Source: Lepidodermella squamata
Lineage: Eukaryota; Gastrotricha
Direction: 5' to 3'
Assembly: GCA_047495785.1 (NCBI GenBank)
Contig: JBLDXI010000009.1
Coordinates: forward strand, 372,001-436,000
DNA length: 64,000 nucleotides
Below, in pieces: positions 11,701-22,883 of the stretch. The position numbers and the translations under genes were made by a program. Positions within the stretch are counted from its first letter, which is position 1. Each line of letters opens with the position of its first letter. The notes beneath the pieces are model-generated. The model saw only the letters and a list, made by a program, of their open reading frames with translations. It ran no database searches and was not told where the DNA came from.

Positions 11701-14700
11701 GATGATGGTAATAATAAATAATAATGCTTGTTTGTGGATGTGTTTATCCAAGATGATAATAATAATAAATGGCTGAAGTGTATGAAGTGAATGGGGATGT
11801 AAATTTTGTAATTAGGCGAAGCGATGGCGACCGATCGTCGTCAGCGCGCCGTCTGTTTGCGGAAACGACTAGTAAGTAGCCGCCCGCCCGCTCGCTCGCT
11901 CCCAGTTCATTTCAGTCCAGTTCAGTGAGGTCGCGCCCGCCAAGTTGTCATGTGTCGATTTCAAGCTGCCGAAAGCATTGATCCGGGCCGGGCGAACGCC
12001 ACGGCGGTCGCGTGCGCCGCGCTTGTTTGCCTGTACTGGTTTGTTGCTGAAATCGAAATGGCGACCAATCGCACATGCCGCTTGGCCACAACCACGCGAA
12101 TAATCACACTAATACGACCGTTGTGTCCGTATATCGATGGCTCCGTGTGCTGGTGACGCGAAAAAGAGAACAAGACACCAAGCGGGCATATGTTTAGCCA
12201 AATCACATGTTTTGCGCGATGATAATAACGCCGATGCATGACGCCCATTGTGTAGTGGTGCCTGGTGCCGAGTCGCCGGGCAACTAAGTTTGTATTCATT
12301 ATACAAAAATCGTGTTGTGAATGAACGAAAGTGACGACGATCGCCGATAGATATGCAATTCAATAAGAGCCACAGCCGCTTCTGCTGCCTGCTGATGCAC
12401 CAGAACTTGGTTCGTCTGGCCGGCTTTGGCACTTGCAAATCGCGTCTCGCGTGATCATAAGTATTCCGTGATTGTTGTTGATTGCTGCTGTTGTTGTTGA
12501 TTGATTGATTGAATGCAGACAACGTCGCCATAGCGCGACGAGCCAAAAAATGAGCGAAAGCAAGCAACAAAAAACATGCGGAGTAACTTGCTCATTTGGC
12601 GGTTAGTGTTCGGATTAAACTTTAATTGCGATGTGTGATGATGATGGGCTGCCGACGTGCCAAGTGTGCTGGCGAAGCAACAGAACGGTGGTGATGATGA
12701 TGATGAAACGTTGACATGTGATGATAATAGAGAAATTTGAAATAGCACAAAGCTGAACGCGTCGTCTGTCGTCAACTTCCCTATCTCTATCTCACTCTCT
12801 CGCTCTTGCTCGCTTGCTGTAGTCCTTTGCTGTAATTGCTGGTGGTGGAATTATTGGAGTTGCTGCTGGCAAACGCGAAATGATAACAGTTGAAAACGAA
12901 AGACAATAAACTGCTGGCGGAATTGACGGAGCATCTGCACGCGCCAGTTAGCAACGACGGATGAATGGAATGGAAGCGCAAGAAAGTGTCATTCGTAAAA
13001 GTACACAGAATTAGAGAGGTAGTAACAGTAGTAATAACACGCAAAATGAATTCTGGCAGCGATGACGACGACAACGACGACGACGAGGAAGTGAATGAAG
13101 GTGCCTAGACCTGCGAGTTTATTTTAATAATATTGGAGCAGCATTTATATGAGGAAAAGCGAAGAAGATGAAGAAGAAGAAGAGCGACGATGACGACTTG
13201 ATGGTAAACACACACATACTGCAAGCTCACGCATAAATAGTACGTATATGCAGAGCAGCGAACAGAGATAGATTGAATCGTCTGTCCGTCTTTGAACAGC
13301 TTCGTTCGTTCACGTTTTCACAAATAAATAGAACAAATAACGTACATACCGATGCGTGGCGCAGGTCGATGCTGTAACTTGCGCTGCGTAACCGTCCATC
13401 GTCTTCTGTCCCGGTTGTAGCGCACGAGCGCGCGCGCATCGGCATAAGCCGCTTCACACACACACACACATACACACCAACAGAACAAGGCGATGAACGC
13501 CAACACTACCTACTCACAACAAACGGCAGTAATAAAAGATGTAGTAATCGCAGTAATAACAAGCCAGTTTCCCTTTCGTTCGTTCGTTCGCTCGCTCGCC
13601 TGCACCTCTCTTCCGGATGACGAAGACGACGGCGATGATGTTGTTGTTATTTGTGAGCGGGATTGTGCTGGAAATAACTTGTTGTCTACTTCTACTTAGC
13701 TAATCGTTAATGTCTGGCCCCAAGTCCTACGTACGAACGTTCGTTCGCTTTAACGCGGGCGGCATCGATTATGCAACGCGTTGCCGTTGCGATACGTCCA
13801 ATATTATTATTAAGCTGGCTACGCGCGCGCGTATGGCTCTAGTCAGTTCCGTATTATTTTTATTATTGGTAGGTATTTGCTTAGAAGATCTCAGCGCTGC
13901 GGGATGATTCGAGTGAACGCGCTGCTCGTTAGTTATATCATTTCCAGCTACACCTTACGAAATATTACCTCACCAAACACCCACTCAACGCTTGCCATTA
14001 ATATGTACCCCGAAACAGCAGTAACAGCAGCAGCGGCAGCAGCAGTGCTTAATAGCGCGTTTATTCAGTTTTTGAACTTCTCATTGAGCGCGCGCGCAAG
14101 CTGCTCGATCATCACCCACCACCCGCCGCTGCCTGCTCCCGCCCGTACGCCCCCGCCCATCGCGCTTCCTATATTAGACACGAGCGGTGAAACAATAACA
14201 ACAACAACATCAACGAGTACTAGCAGTAGTCGTAGACTGGTCGAAGAGCAGATGGCAAACATCTGGAAGTAACTTGGCTGACTGGCAGCATCCCACATAT
14301 ATTAAATCCAAATCCAAAACATACGCGCGCGCGCATCGCAATCGCTTGAGACTTGACCGTGTGCGCTGCGACCGGTTCTACACGTTGCTAAACTGCCAAA
14401 CTGCTTCCTGAAATGTGTGTATGTGCATAAAGCCAGTGGGGCAATTATTTATCTCGCAGCTGACTGCTAAGCCAGATCATCTCATCGCGGCTTAACGAAT
14501 CGGCAGACACCTTAGCGCCGACGGTTCACGCCCTAATAGCAATTAATGCGGCCTGGTATCTATAACAAGCGCTTCCGGGGAAAGTGCCTACCTGTTTGTT
14601 ATTAAAACTGCTTCTGATCGCCGAAACAGAAGTGAGAGTGAAGAAAATATGAGAAATGCTAGTGGCCATCGCCTTCCAAGTTTTTCGATGACTCACGCCA

Positions 14701-16831
14701 TTCCGCAGATGTGATGTGGCGACATGCAAAAAGCATATCGCATCAGCTGTTACGCGCTCCAGGTTGATGACGGGTGCTGGTTGCATTATAATGAAGAAGG
14801 GAAAAAACGAAGCAAAAAATCCAACACACATCGATGGTGGCAAATATGTGAAGTTGAGTAATGACGTGCAGTAAGGCGTTGCGAACTGGTCTGGTGCCGG
14901 CTTAACGGGTTGATTTATTAGGCGGCATTTTAAGGATTTTTATCTTGCCTGGGAAGCAAATATTATTTTACATTATTACTTGTAATATACTTACTATTAT
15001 ACGAACGGTAATTTGTTCAGCAGGCGCAGAAAGGCTTTCACGCACCGCAAACGGTCTCGATCGTTTGGACGATATGCCGCCTGTTAATAACGGCGAAGAG
15101 TGAAGCGGTTACATAAATTTTCCAGTCACTCGATACGCTGCAGTTTTAAGGAAGTTGGCAAAGTTATAACGAACGGGCTATGATGGTTAACTGAGCCAGC
15201 TTAAAACGCCGAAACCGAACACCGCCAGCAGAGAAACAAATAATATTAATAGTAATAATAATCGTATTGATAGGAACAGCTATATAATTTAGCGTTGTCG
15301 CAGCAGTAATAATCCGGAGATGGTGTTACGAAGATAATAAGAATTATTAGCTGGATGTGAATAAATAACGAACTTGCGGGCAATTATTATTGTTATTTGG
15401 TGGAACTGCGCGCGAGGCGGCTTGCGATACTTACGATCGGCAATTACGCGCGAAATCCACTCGAAGAAGCGGAATTCGGGGGACACGCAGGGGTCAGCCA
15501 GCTATTCTAATTCAATAAGCGCGCCGTGTCTGCTGGCGATAAATTGGCTTGCGTTAATTCAATTTGCGCCTAAGACGGCGATCTAATGGCAGCAACTTGA
15601 AAACATATTGTTTGTTTATTAACAGGCGAGGACCGCGAAGCGCGGCTCGAGCGGGGTGGCAAAATTCTGACCAACTCGCACACGGTCTCGGCGGCTGTCA
15701 TGCCGGCCGGCCTTGCTAGCGGCTCTTCCGATTTTTTCAAAGTCGGCAACAAAGTGGTTGCCATTCTACAGGCTCATCGTCAAACACTTGCACGCCAGTC
15801 GACCACCCTTGCAAACTCTATTTTACGAGTAAGTCAATTGGAAAAAATTAAGGTGGATTTTACAATTTGATGAAAATGAGAGAAAAAGTTGTGGATTTGG
15901 TGCCGAAATTAAAATGAAATCGCTGTTATTACAGATTAGCCGCTGTCAACTGGCGTCGATTTACCCGATCGCGCCGCTGCGGGCGTGCGTGGTCGACAAA
16001 TGCCGCTCGACGACGATAGTGTTGGGCGCCATTCAGACGACTCTGTACGTAACCGGCTGCGAAAATGTGTCGATCGCGGCCGCGTGCCGACGCCTCGTCG
16101 TCGTCAACTGCGTCAACTGCACCTTCTACCTGTTGACGCCAACGTCGCCGCTTATCATCGGTAGGTATTTGCCTGATAAATCACGTTGGCACGTGAAAGT
16201 TTTACCATTCACGCACACTTCCATTTAAGGAACCAACGAAGGCATAACTCTGGCGCCGTACAATGTCGTGCACCCGCTGTTATCCGAACAACTCGCTAGC
16301 GTCGGCTTGCCTGCTAAGCCGAACAAGTGGGACGAGTTCCGCCAGCCGTCAGCTGATTGGTCGTCGTCCTCGTCGGGTAACAGCAACGAGTTGACTGGCG
16401 ACCAGCAGCAACCGATCGTCCGGCTCATGGACCCGTCAGAGTTCTGCCTCGGCAGGATTCCGTTCGAACTCGAAGGCCCGGATGGCTCGAGCCGATTGCT
16501 GGTTAAATTACCCGCGGCCTATCAAGCCTCGCTAGATGCCGCTGAAGACCAGTTGGCGAAATGGACGGCGCACGTGCGACGCGTTCTCAGCCGGCCGGAA
16601 CAGCAAGATGAGTTGGAAGCGTTTACGATGCGCCATTTCAAGGAGTGGCTGCTATCGACGGGCCACTCGGTTCAAATCGAAAGTCTCACCGTCAAACCGG
16701 TGCCTGGGTCAAATTCAGCCCCTGCGAATAGTGCTAACGCGGCGTCGGGCAAAGGCGGTCGCCCGGCTAGTGCTAATACAAGCTCATCGGCGCAACAAAG
16801 AGAGCGAGTTGAATTCGTTTCATTGGAATGA
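8769..16831 (+). CDS. TBCCD1: TBCC domain-containing protein 1
   Basis: Nine exons join in phase: 8769-8951, 9009-9043, 9123-9185, 9238-9484, 9542-9729, 9787-9980, 15626-15828, 15935-16160 and 16230-16831, giving 646 residues. Successive exons match the TBCCD1 order: VTIWLRTEPFVFSALPI at the N-terminus, MWQHITVHK, LHKISLRSSLQGGEEWPA, SFDENAHQIFFLN, SPNPFGLVACSLNGKRL, then the cofactor-C/CAP beta-helix (PLRACVVDKCRSTTIVLG...SPLIIG) and a C-terminal EFCLGRIPFELEG segment. TBCCD1 acts at the centrosome/basal body and in Golgi positioning in other animals and algae. It is longer than the human protein because of low-complexity inserts. Exons 2 and 3 are very short and were chosen by phase and similarity. 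The sixth intron is 5.6 kb and holds another gene on the opposite strand. Confidence 0.9.
10814..11477 (-). CDS. Disordered Ala/Glu-rich protein with a basic amphipathic helix, nested in a TBCCD1 intron
   Basis: Two exons, 11477-11418 and 11356-10814, with a 61 bp intron (GTAATA...ATCATAG), give 200 residues. Both exons open in phase 0 and repeat the VQAE wording at their ends. The protein is rich in Ala, Glu, Asn and Thr and predicted disordered. One conserved-looking block near the middle (KSKKRRAIVANMRAAFQRM, then LRALGRRMRR) is strongly basic and amphipathic, resembling a calmodulin-, membrane- or nucleic-acid-binding helix. I do not recognise a family. It lies antisense inside the large TBCCD1 intron, and the CpG- and repeat-rich DNA upstream of it (11.5-14 kb) may be its regulatory region. 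Overlapping long ORFs on the other strand here are shadows of this GC-rich coding sequence. Confidence 0.65.
11478..15625. other. Intron DNA of TBCCD1 upstream of the nested gene; simple repeats, no supported gene
   Basis: About 4 kb without a gene I can support. It holds many short runs: GCTCGCTCG-type strings at about 11890 and 13580, GAAGAAGATGAAG at about 13160, a CA/CACACA run at 13457-13480, CAG/CGG runs at about 14020-14050, and several CGCGCG strings. The richness in CpG and microsatellites fits a promoter and 5' UTR region for the minus-strand nested gene. Confidence 0.45.
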
Positions 16832-17347
16832 ACTGAAATAGATTGAAAACAAAAAAATATGCCATCACCTTAATTACAGATCATCGAAATTATTGTTTTT
16901 GTTCGAGTCTGTTTATTGAGGCGTATTTCCTGTATGTAGCCTAATTTACTTTCAAACAGGCTCGAAATCTGCATGTTACTTCGTATTTTGAGGCAAAAAT
17001 TATGTACCTTATCATTCAATCTCACGGCGATGTTTCGGTTATACTCCGAAACTTCGTCTCTAAACTGGTCTGCCTTCGTTTTTCTTTGATCTATGACAAA
17101 AAGCAGAGGCCATAACAAAAAACTAATCTGCATGCCAAGCCTTTTAATAACCGTTTTTTGCTACATAACCTCTGATGCGTGTGATTGTGGTAACAGGCGT
17201 TTTTTTCGCTTAGCCTGATCCGCCTTATTGAAAATTTGAAATGTGATTCGCGGTATACAATGAAAATTAGTTTGTATTCTTATGTTTTCATAGAACCATT
17301 TTGGAAAGAATAACAATTGGCTTTACCCTCTTGCGTTTTATTAACAA
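16832..17347. other. Intergenic stretch between TBCCD1 and THUMPD1
   Basis: AT-rich with no coding signal; presumably the TBCCD1 3' UTR and the THUMPD1 promoter. Confidence 0.4.
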
Positions 17348-18277
17348 ATGAGTGATCAAGCTGATCGGAAGAGGAAAAAAGGCTGGTACAAAGCTGGCGG
17401 GAAGGGAGCGAAGAAGGGTAGACACGGCGAGGGGGGTCCGCGCCGCAAAAGGTACGAACTTCAAGCTGGAATGGTCGGTTTCCTTGCGACGCTGAATGAC
17501 AAGCAGCAAAAACAGGCGACCAGCGAGTTGTTGAACATTTTACCCGACTTTTTACCTGACATCGGGAGTAATGATGAGGCCGGTGCGAAACCTAGCAATA
17601 GTGGGGATGATGACATAACGGCGATGTTGGCGGCCGAAAATGCCACAGCTAGTTTACTTCAATTCTGTGATACAAATGTTCCTAATATCATCTTCATCCG
17701 GCTGCCATCAGAGCATGCTAAAAAAGTCGATCTAAACCTTGTCGCTCAAAAGGTAGATGAGCCGATTTCATCGAAATTACATTGCATTAATGAATGATTT
17801 TAGATTTATGGAAGTGTCGAAACCACTGAATCTAGTTCAATGCCGCGAAATATCAGTCGATACGTCCAGCGATTGGTCCCAGTGACAGCTACATGCCCTG
17901 CCTATATCGACAGGGTGACTAAAGCTTTACAAGATTCTTTGAAAACGTTTTTGGAGTCACTCCCGTCCGAAGATCGGCAATCGATAAAGAATTTCAGCTT
18001 GTGCTTTCGCTCGACGTACAATCAGTCGATAAAAAGCCAAGAAATCGAGGATATTCTCATTTGCCAAATGGCTGAAATTGCGCCGACAATTCGCCATAGC
18101 CGCACGGCTCGCGAAAATGTTCTCGTCATTGGCATTCATATCGTGAAGACGGTGTGTTGCATCAGTTTTCTGCAAAACTTCTTCAAATTCGCCAAATTCA
18201 ACCTGGCCGAATACCAGGCGAAACAAGTGGTTGCAAGTGCAGCGGCTGAATCTCCTGGCGATAATACTGATGACTGA
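17348..18277 (+). CDS. THUMPD1: THUMP domain-containing protein 1 (Tan1-like tRNA acetylation adaptor)
   Basis: Two exons, 17348-17752 and 17804-18277, with a 51 bp intron, give 292 residues. The start is very basic (DRKRKKGWYKAGG). A LQAGMVGFLATLN segment follows, the family's start of the folded part, then PNIIFIRLPSEHAKKV and a THUMP domain at about residues 140-260 containing LVPVTATCPAY, FRSTYNQS and IHIVKTVCCISFLQNFF, matching the THUMPD1/Tan1 order. In yeast and mammals this protein binds tRNA and partners the acetyltransferase NAT10/Kre33 for ac4C modification of Ser and Leu tRNAs. Only 68 bp separate its stop from the start of Mpv17-like A on the same strand. Confidence 0.92.
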
Positions 18278-18345
18278 AATTGTTGAGGTTTCCAAAAATG
18301 AATTAAATTTGAATCAACTTTTGCTTAGGAATTTAAAGTTGGAAA

Positions 18346-21300
18346 ATGTTCAACATTCGGAAATTAGCGACCAATATTGGCGTCTACACGAGTCTGTTGA
18401 CTGCCGGTGACATTATGTGCCAACAACTGGAGATTCGACACGCTAAAAAAGAAGCTGCGAAAACCGGTGTGCAGCCCAAGGCTGAAGAAATCGAATGGAA
18501 TAAGGAGAGAACGGGCGTTTTTCTCAAATCTGGCGTCCCGCTGGCCGTGTTGAACCACTGCTGGTACACCTACTTGGACGCTGTGCTACCTGGCAAAACT
18601 GTAAAAACTGTGATTCGCAAAGTCATCGCCGATCAATTCTGCTTCGCCCCTGTTATGGTGGTATCGTTTTTCTCAGGTGGGTGCTCCATATCTAACTCTA
18701 AGAGAGCTGTGATCGTAAATAAATAATATATATAATTGCATTATAACGACGTTATAATGCGACACAGAAAAAAATCGTTATACACTTTTCTATCGTGCAC
18801 ATTGGGCATTATTATATAGTGTGCACGACGGCCGTGCACGATGAAAATGTCAGTCTCACTTTTGTCAGGCTTTAAAAATCATTTCGGTCGATTTTAAAAA
18901 TAACCGGGCAGAATAAAACGGTTAAATTTTATATCAGCATTATCGGGCTAAGGAGGTCTATGTAATGGATCAGATCATTTATTTACAATTTGTCGCGTTT
19001 AAAATTTAGCTGTGCACGACGGATCTTGCACGACCTAGTAAGGACCAGTAATTAAATCGCCGATAATTACCGCGCCCGTACTCAAACATATATAATATAG
19101 GGAATAGTGCGCGCACCTTGATTGAGGTTATTAGCGCGCGCGGGACGCTGTACTCAAACATGAAGCCGTATTTATTACCTTAAAAATCGGTAAAATCAGA
19201 AATAATATTTCTTGTTTTGAGATTTTAATTTTAATTTTTATTGGACGCGCCTCCTTCGTCGGCGCGAACGCGCTATTTTAATTTCTACCAACTGACCCAT
19301 CCTTCTCATTTCTACATTTTTGATCTATAGCCATCAAGGCCGAGAAGCGTCCAATTGAGTCTGGTTTGTTGCTACTAAAATCGGGAAAATCAGACAAAAT
19401 ATTATTACCTTATTTCGTGTAATTTTTGTTTAATTTTTTGTGGACGCGCCTCCTTCGTCGGCGCGAGTAATATTTTTAAATAATTATTGGGAGCGCTCGG
19501 CGCATTGTTCTTGCGTGTTTGCGGTTTCATTTTAACTCCTTAATTCAATCTGGGACACGCTCCCTGCGGTCGCGTGTTCGTTTTAAATTGGGTCATTTAT
19601 TTTCTCTCGTGGCTACCTCATTTTTTAATCTGGTTTATTTATTGTCTTCAGGGCCATTGCTTGATAATTATAATTGAGATAATAGGTAAAATCAGGAATA
19701 ATTTTTTTTTCTGGACGCGCCCCCCTGCGGTCGGCGCGCATCCCTGTTTTTTCGGGTCATTTATTGTCTCTTTGGCCGCAAAGAAGCGCGTGCGCAATAA
19801 TAGTGACCTGGGTCATTTAATTGTGTCAGGTCAATTATCGGAGCGCGCCTCCCTTCGGTCGGCGCGCACGTGCCATCTTCTGGGTTTCGGTTTTTTACCG
19901 GGTTGGGAATGTGACCCAGGTCATGAAATTATTACGGGAGCGCGCCTCCCTTTGGTCGGCGCGCATATGCCTTTATACAGGGCTTGAGATTTTATTACAG
20001 GTAATGGAATGTGACCTGGGTCACGTTTTTTGGCAGGGCCGGGCGGACGCGGCAGGGGTCTCATTAATTTTACGCGGCAGCCCTATGGAATCCTAGTGGG
20101 CTGCCGCTGCGGCTGTCGTGATCAACAAAAAGGGGTGTTTTCCTCTATTTTCGGAAAAAGTTGAAATTTTCAAAAAGTCGTAGAAAATCAACGGTTTATG
20201 ACAGGGCAATTTGGAAATCAGATTCCAAGAGACAATTTGCGACTGAATATGGAAAAAATTAGCAAGACGTAAGCACACCTCCACAGCGAATAAGCGGCAG
20301 GTCTATTGATGTCTTATCAAATGAAAAATGGGTGTTATTTTCAATAATTGTAATTTTCATATATATTTAAATAAATTTAACCAGAATCAAATGGACGCTT
20401 CTCGGCCTTGATGACTATAGATCAAAAGTGTAGAAAGAGAAGGATGGGTCAGAAAGGCATCCTAGTTATCTATTTTTTTTCGTAATTTGGAATTTGCATA
20501 TTTTACGGCTATTTATAATGGCCTTGTTCCTTCGGTCAATCTCTACAAATTTGAAATGAAATGATGAAAAATAGGTGAAAAAATTTCTCTGGCGCCTTGA
20601 CCTATATTTCGGAATACGCGCGCACTCAGGTAATTAGCGTGGCCGACTATATTATTGCTGTTAATTATGGGCTGAATTTTATATAATTTTTATCTCGCTG
20701 ATTTTTCACTCGATTTTCATCGGGTAAAATTTGTTAGTCTCCGCTTGGCGAATATTATGTGGCTGCAAATTTTCAATTTTTTTAAATTAAAATTGTGAGA
20801 ATTATAGCGTTTTGAAATTTTAAAGTACTGGCATGTGTGAATGACCTAGTGCGTGTGCACGATGGCCTGGTAACAGTCGTGCACACTAATATTAGGCACT
20901 GTGCACGAAAAAAAGTGCTATCATACACTTTTTATTGCTGATGCTATACTATTGCTCATTCTGCTGCTTCAATTACATCCTTTCCTACAATCATTATCAC
21001 TAGTTTCAGCAGATCGTTTTTGATTAACGGGTAAATTGAATCACGACTTTCAAAATAGATGATAGATAGCATGCTATATTCCAGTTTCATGGTTCAAATT
21101 TTACCTTCTAACTGGTATCAAACAGCTTTTTCAGCAGGATTAGAAGCTGGTATAGCCCCTGAGAAATATTTTTCTCCTTCGAAAATTCCACAATCATTCG
21201 ATGACTTAGAAGCTATTGCATCATTTGAAACGCAGCTTTTACGGGGCACTTGCATATTTTGCCAAATTAGGCGTGAGAAGGCAAATTTGCCATTCTGGGG

Positions 21301-22691
21301 AAGACTAGCTTGTTATTTCAGTCAAAATAGGAACACATCAGCGTACAGGTAGCTTGTGGCACAAAATGCGGATTGAAAATTAAGTTAGCTTTTGGTAGTA
21401 TTTGTATCACAATTTTTTTCTCGCACGATAGCTCACGATAGCGCGAGCGATTTATATTAGAGTTATAAGCAAAAAAATAAATTTATAAAAAATTTATTAC
21501 TCTTTCGATCACAGCCCTCTAAGATGGAAGATATATTTTGATTGACTGATTGATTGATTTTTCACAGTGTGTGGAACTTTCGAAGGCAAATCTCCAGCCG
21601 AGTGCTGGCGCGAGATTCGTGAGAAAGGCCTCATAGTCTATGTTGTACGTTGATAACGTTGATTGTTTTGATTGGCGCTACTACCTGTTCGCTGCTTATT
21701 TTTTTACAGTCCGATTGGGCATTGTGGCCGCCCGCTCAGTTTTTCAACTTCTTTTTCATCCCGCCGCAATACCGCATCGGTGAGTTTCTTTTTGTATCGT
21801 ACTGTCTGGGTAAACAAATACCGGCCACAAGCGTGCTATCAACAAACCTGAACGCGCGGTTCAGGTGTTAATGCAGTTTATTAACCGCGGGGCGCCCGGT
21901 TCGGGTTAGCGGCTTCGCCTTATACTATAGTACAACATCATCTTGTTTTCGCTCGGGTGTTACGTGCGCGTGCTCTCAGCGACCGACAGATGTTTTTTGT
22001 GGCTCAATAAACGCGGTCTACATGGCTAAAGTATGCGATTGTTCTTCGGTTTTTTTCAGCGCACGTTATCGCAGCAGCCTTCTCTCTTCTCCTTGCTCTT
22101 TAATGGCCCCACTAATGTGATTTACGATACCTATAATGATAATCATTATTGCCCCGGTTGTTTTTTACCCGCCACTTAACAAACCGCGCGCGCTGTGCTT
22201 GTAGTTGCGTACGCGCGCTCGTCGATGGAAAAACAAGACATTATTATTAGAATTACCTTCGTAAAATGGCTTCACATTTTTCATGATTTGAAAAAAAATT
22301 TACAACTGATCAGCAGCAGCAGTATAGCTCGCGCGCATATCATTTTTATCACAGTAGCCATTATATGCTCGCTAATTTATGCCCGCGTCGCCGCGCGTTA
22401 TTTAGCGACGCATAATTTGGCTCGAAATCCGTCGTTTAAATAATCCAATAATTCGGCTAATGTATTATTTCATTTTCATGCGGCTTTCCTCTCTTCTGTC
22501 TAGTGTACGTCAGCCTGGTGACTCTCGTTTGGAATGTCTTCCTCTCATATGCAAAAGTAGGTTCTCCTCTCGTATTTTATTCCGATGAGTGTATCATTGA
22601 TGGTTAATATAATGTCTATTCCCAGACCGCGCAGTTGAATCTATCGAAAGTTAAATCTTTGGTAGGAATCGCGAGCAACAACGATAAATAA
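18346..22691 (+). CDS. Mpv17/PMP22 family membrane protein, copy A
   Basis: Five exons, 18346-18676, 21568-21644, 21710-21779, 22504-22556 and 22626-22691, give 198 residues. Family landmarks are seen in order: YTSLLTAGDIMCQQ, PLAVLNHCWYTYLD, KVIADQFCFAPV, the GTFEGKSPAECW block, WALWPPAQFFNFFFIPPQYR and TLVWNVFLSY. Mpv17 proteins are four-helix inner-mitochondrial or peroxisomal membrane proteins linked to mtDNA maintenance; the substrate is unsettled. Exons 2-4 have the same lengths and phases (77, 70 and 53 nt) as in copy B, showing common descent. In copy A the first two coding exons of copy B are fused. Intron 1 is 2.9 kb because of an inserted inverted-repeat element. Confidence 0.9.
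19246..19965 (+). repeat. Six interspersed GC-rich hairpin repeats
   Basis: Six copies of a stem (CGCGCC or GCGCGCC pairing with GGCGCG or GGCGCGC; CACGC with GCGTG in one copy) around a CTCC(C)TT/GCGGTC-like loop: 19246-19266, 19445-19465, 19556-19576, 19715-19739, 19843-19867 and 19940-19965. Base changes between copies occur on both sides of the stem (CGCGCC/GGCGCG, CACGC/GCGTG), so pairing is kept. All lie in one orientation. Confidence 0.8.
19804..20023. repeat. Three TGACC(TG/CA)GGTCA palindromes
   Basis: Twelve-base palindrome-type sites at 19804-19815, 19912-19923 and 20012-20023, each within about 100-200 bp of a GC-rich hairpin. They read as two nuclear-receptor half-sites (AGGTCA/GGGTCA) facing outward with no spacer. 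Binding is inference; they may just be internal repeats of the element. Confidence 0.55.
21780..22503. other. Intron 3 of Mpv17-like A, no gene seen
   Basis: A 724 bp intron with several CGCGCG strings and a CAGCAGCAG run at about 22312. It shows no coding signal or recognisable repeat. Confidence 0.5.
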
Positions 22692-22883
22692 TCCAGCCAC
22701 CGCCTCGTGGGACGGACGGCCTGTATAGCAAATCGTATTTGGCCCTGTTTTGTTTCCCGAAGCCTGAGCATCGCCATTTTATTCCCTGCAGTCCACGGCT
22801 GACCCAGCAGCCATTTCTGATTATCAATAGCTTTTGTAGTATTGCATCATCTGCCATCGATCGATTGTTCTCATCCGCCGTGC

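Larger units (their letters stand above)
18781..20931. mobile_element. Nested long-inverted-repeat (foldback-type) element in Mpv17-A intron 1
   Basis: The outer arms, 18781-18842 and 20851-20931, are imperfect inverted repeats built from GTGCACGA/TCGTGCAC words and a TACACTTTT end. Inner arms, 19292-19353 and 20392-20452, are inverted copies of each other for about 60 bp with few mismatches, sharing GACGCTTCTCGGCCTTGATG. Between them are six GC-rich hairpins and three TGACC/GGTCA palindromes. No transposase is present, so the element would be non-autonomous. I could not define target-site duplications or exact ends. Confidence 0.7.

Noticed and set aside
13140-13190. GAAGAAGATGAAG-type run as a coding acidic protein
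   Set aside because: Surrounded by stops in all frames; treated as a microsatellite in intron DNA.
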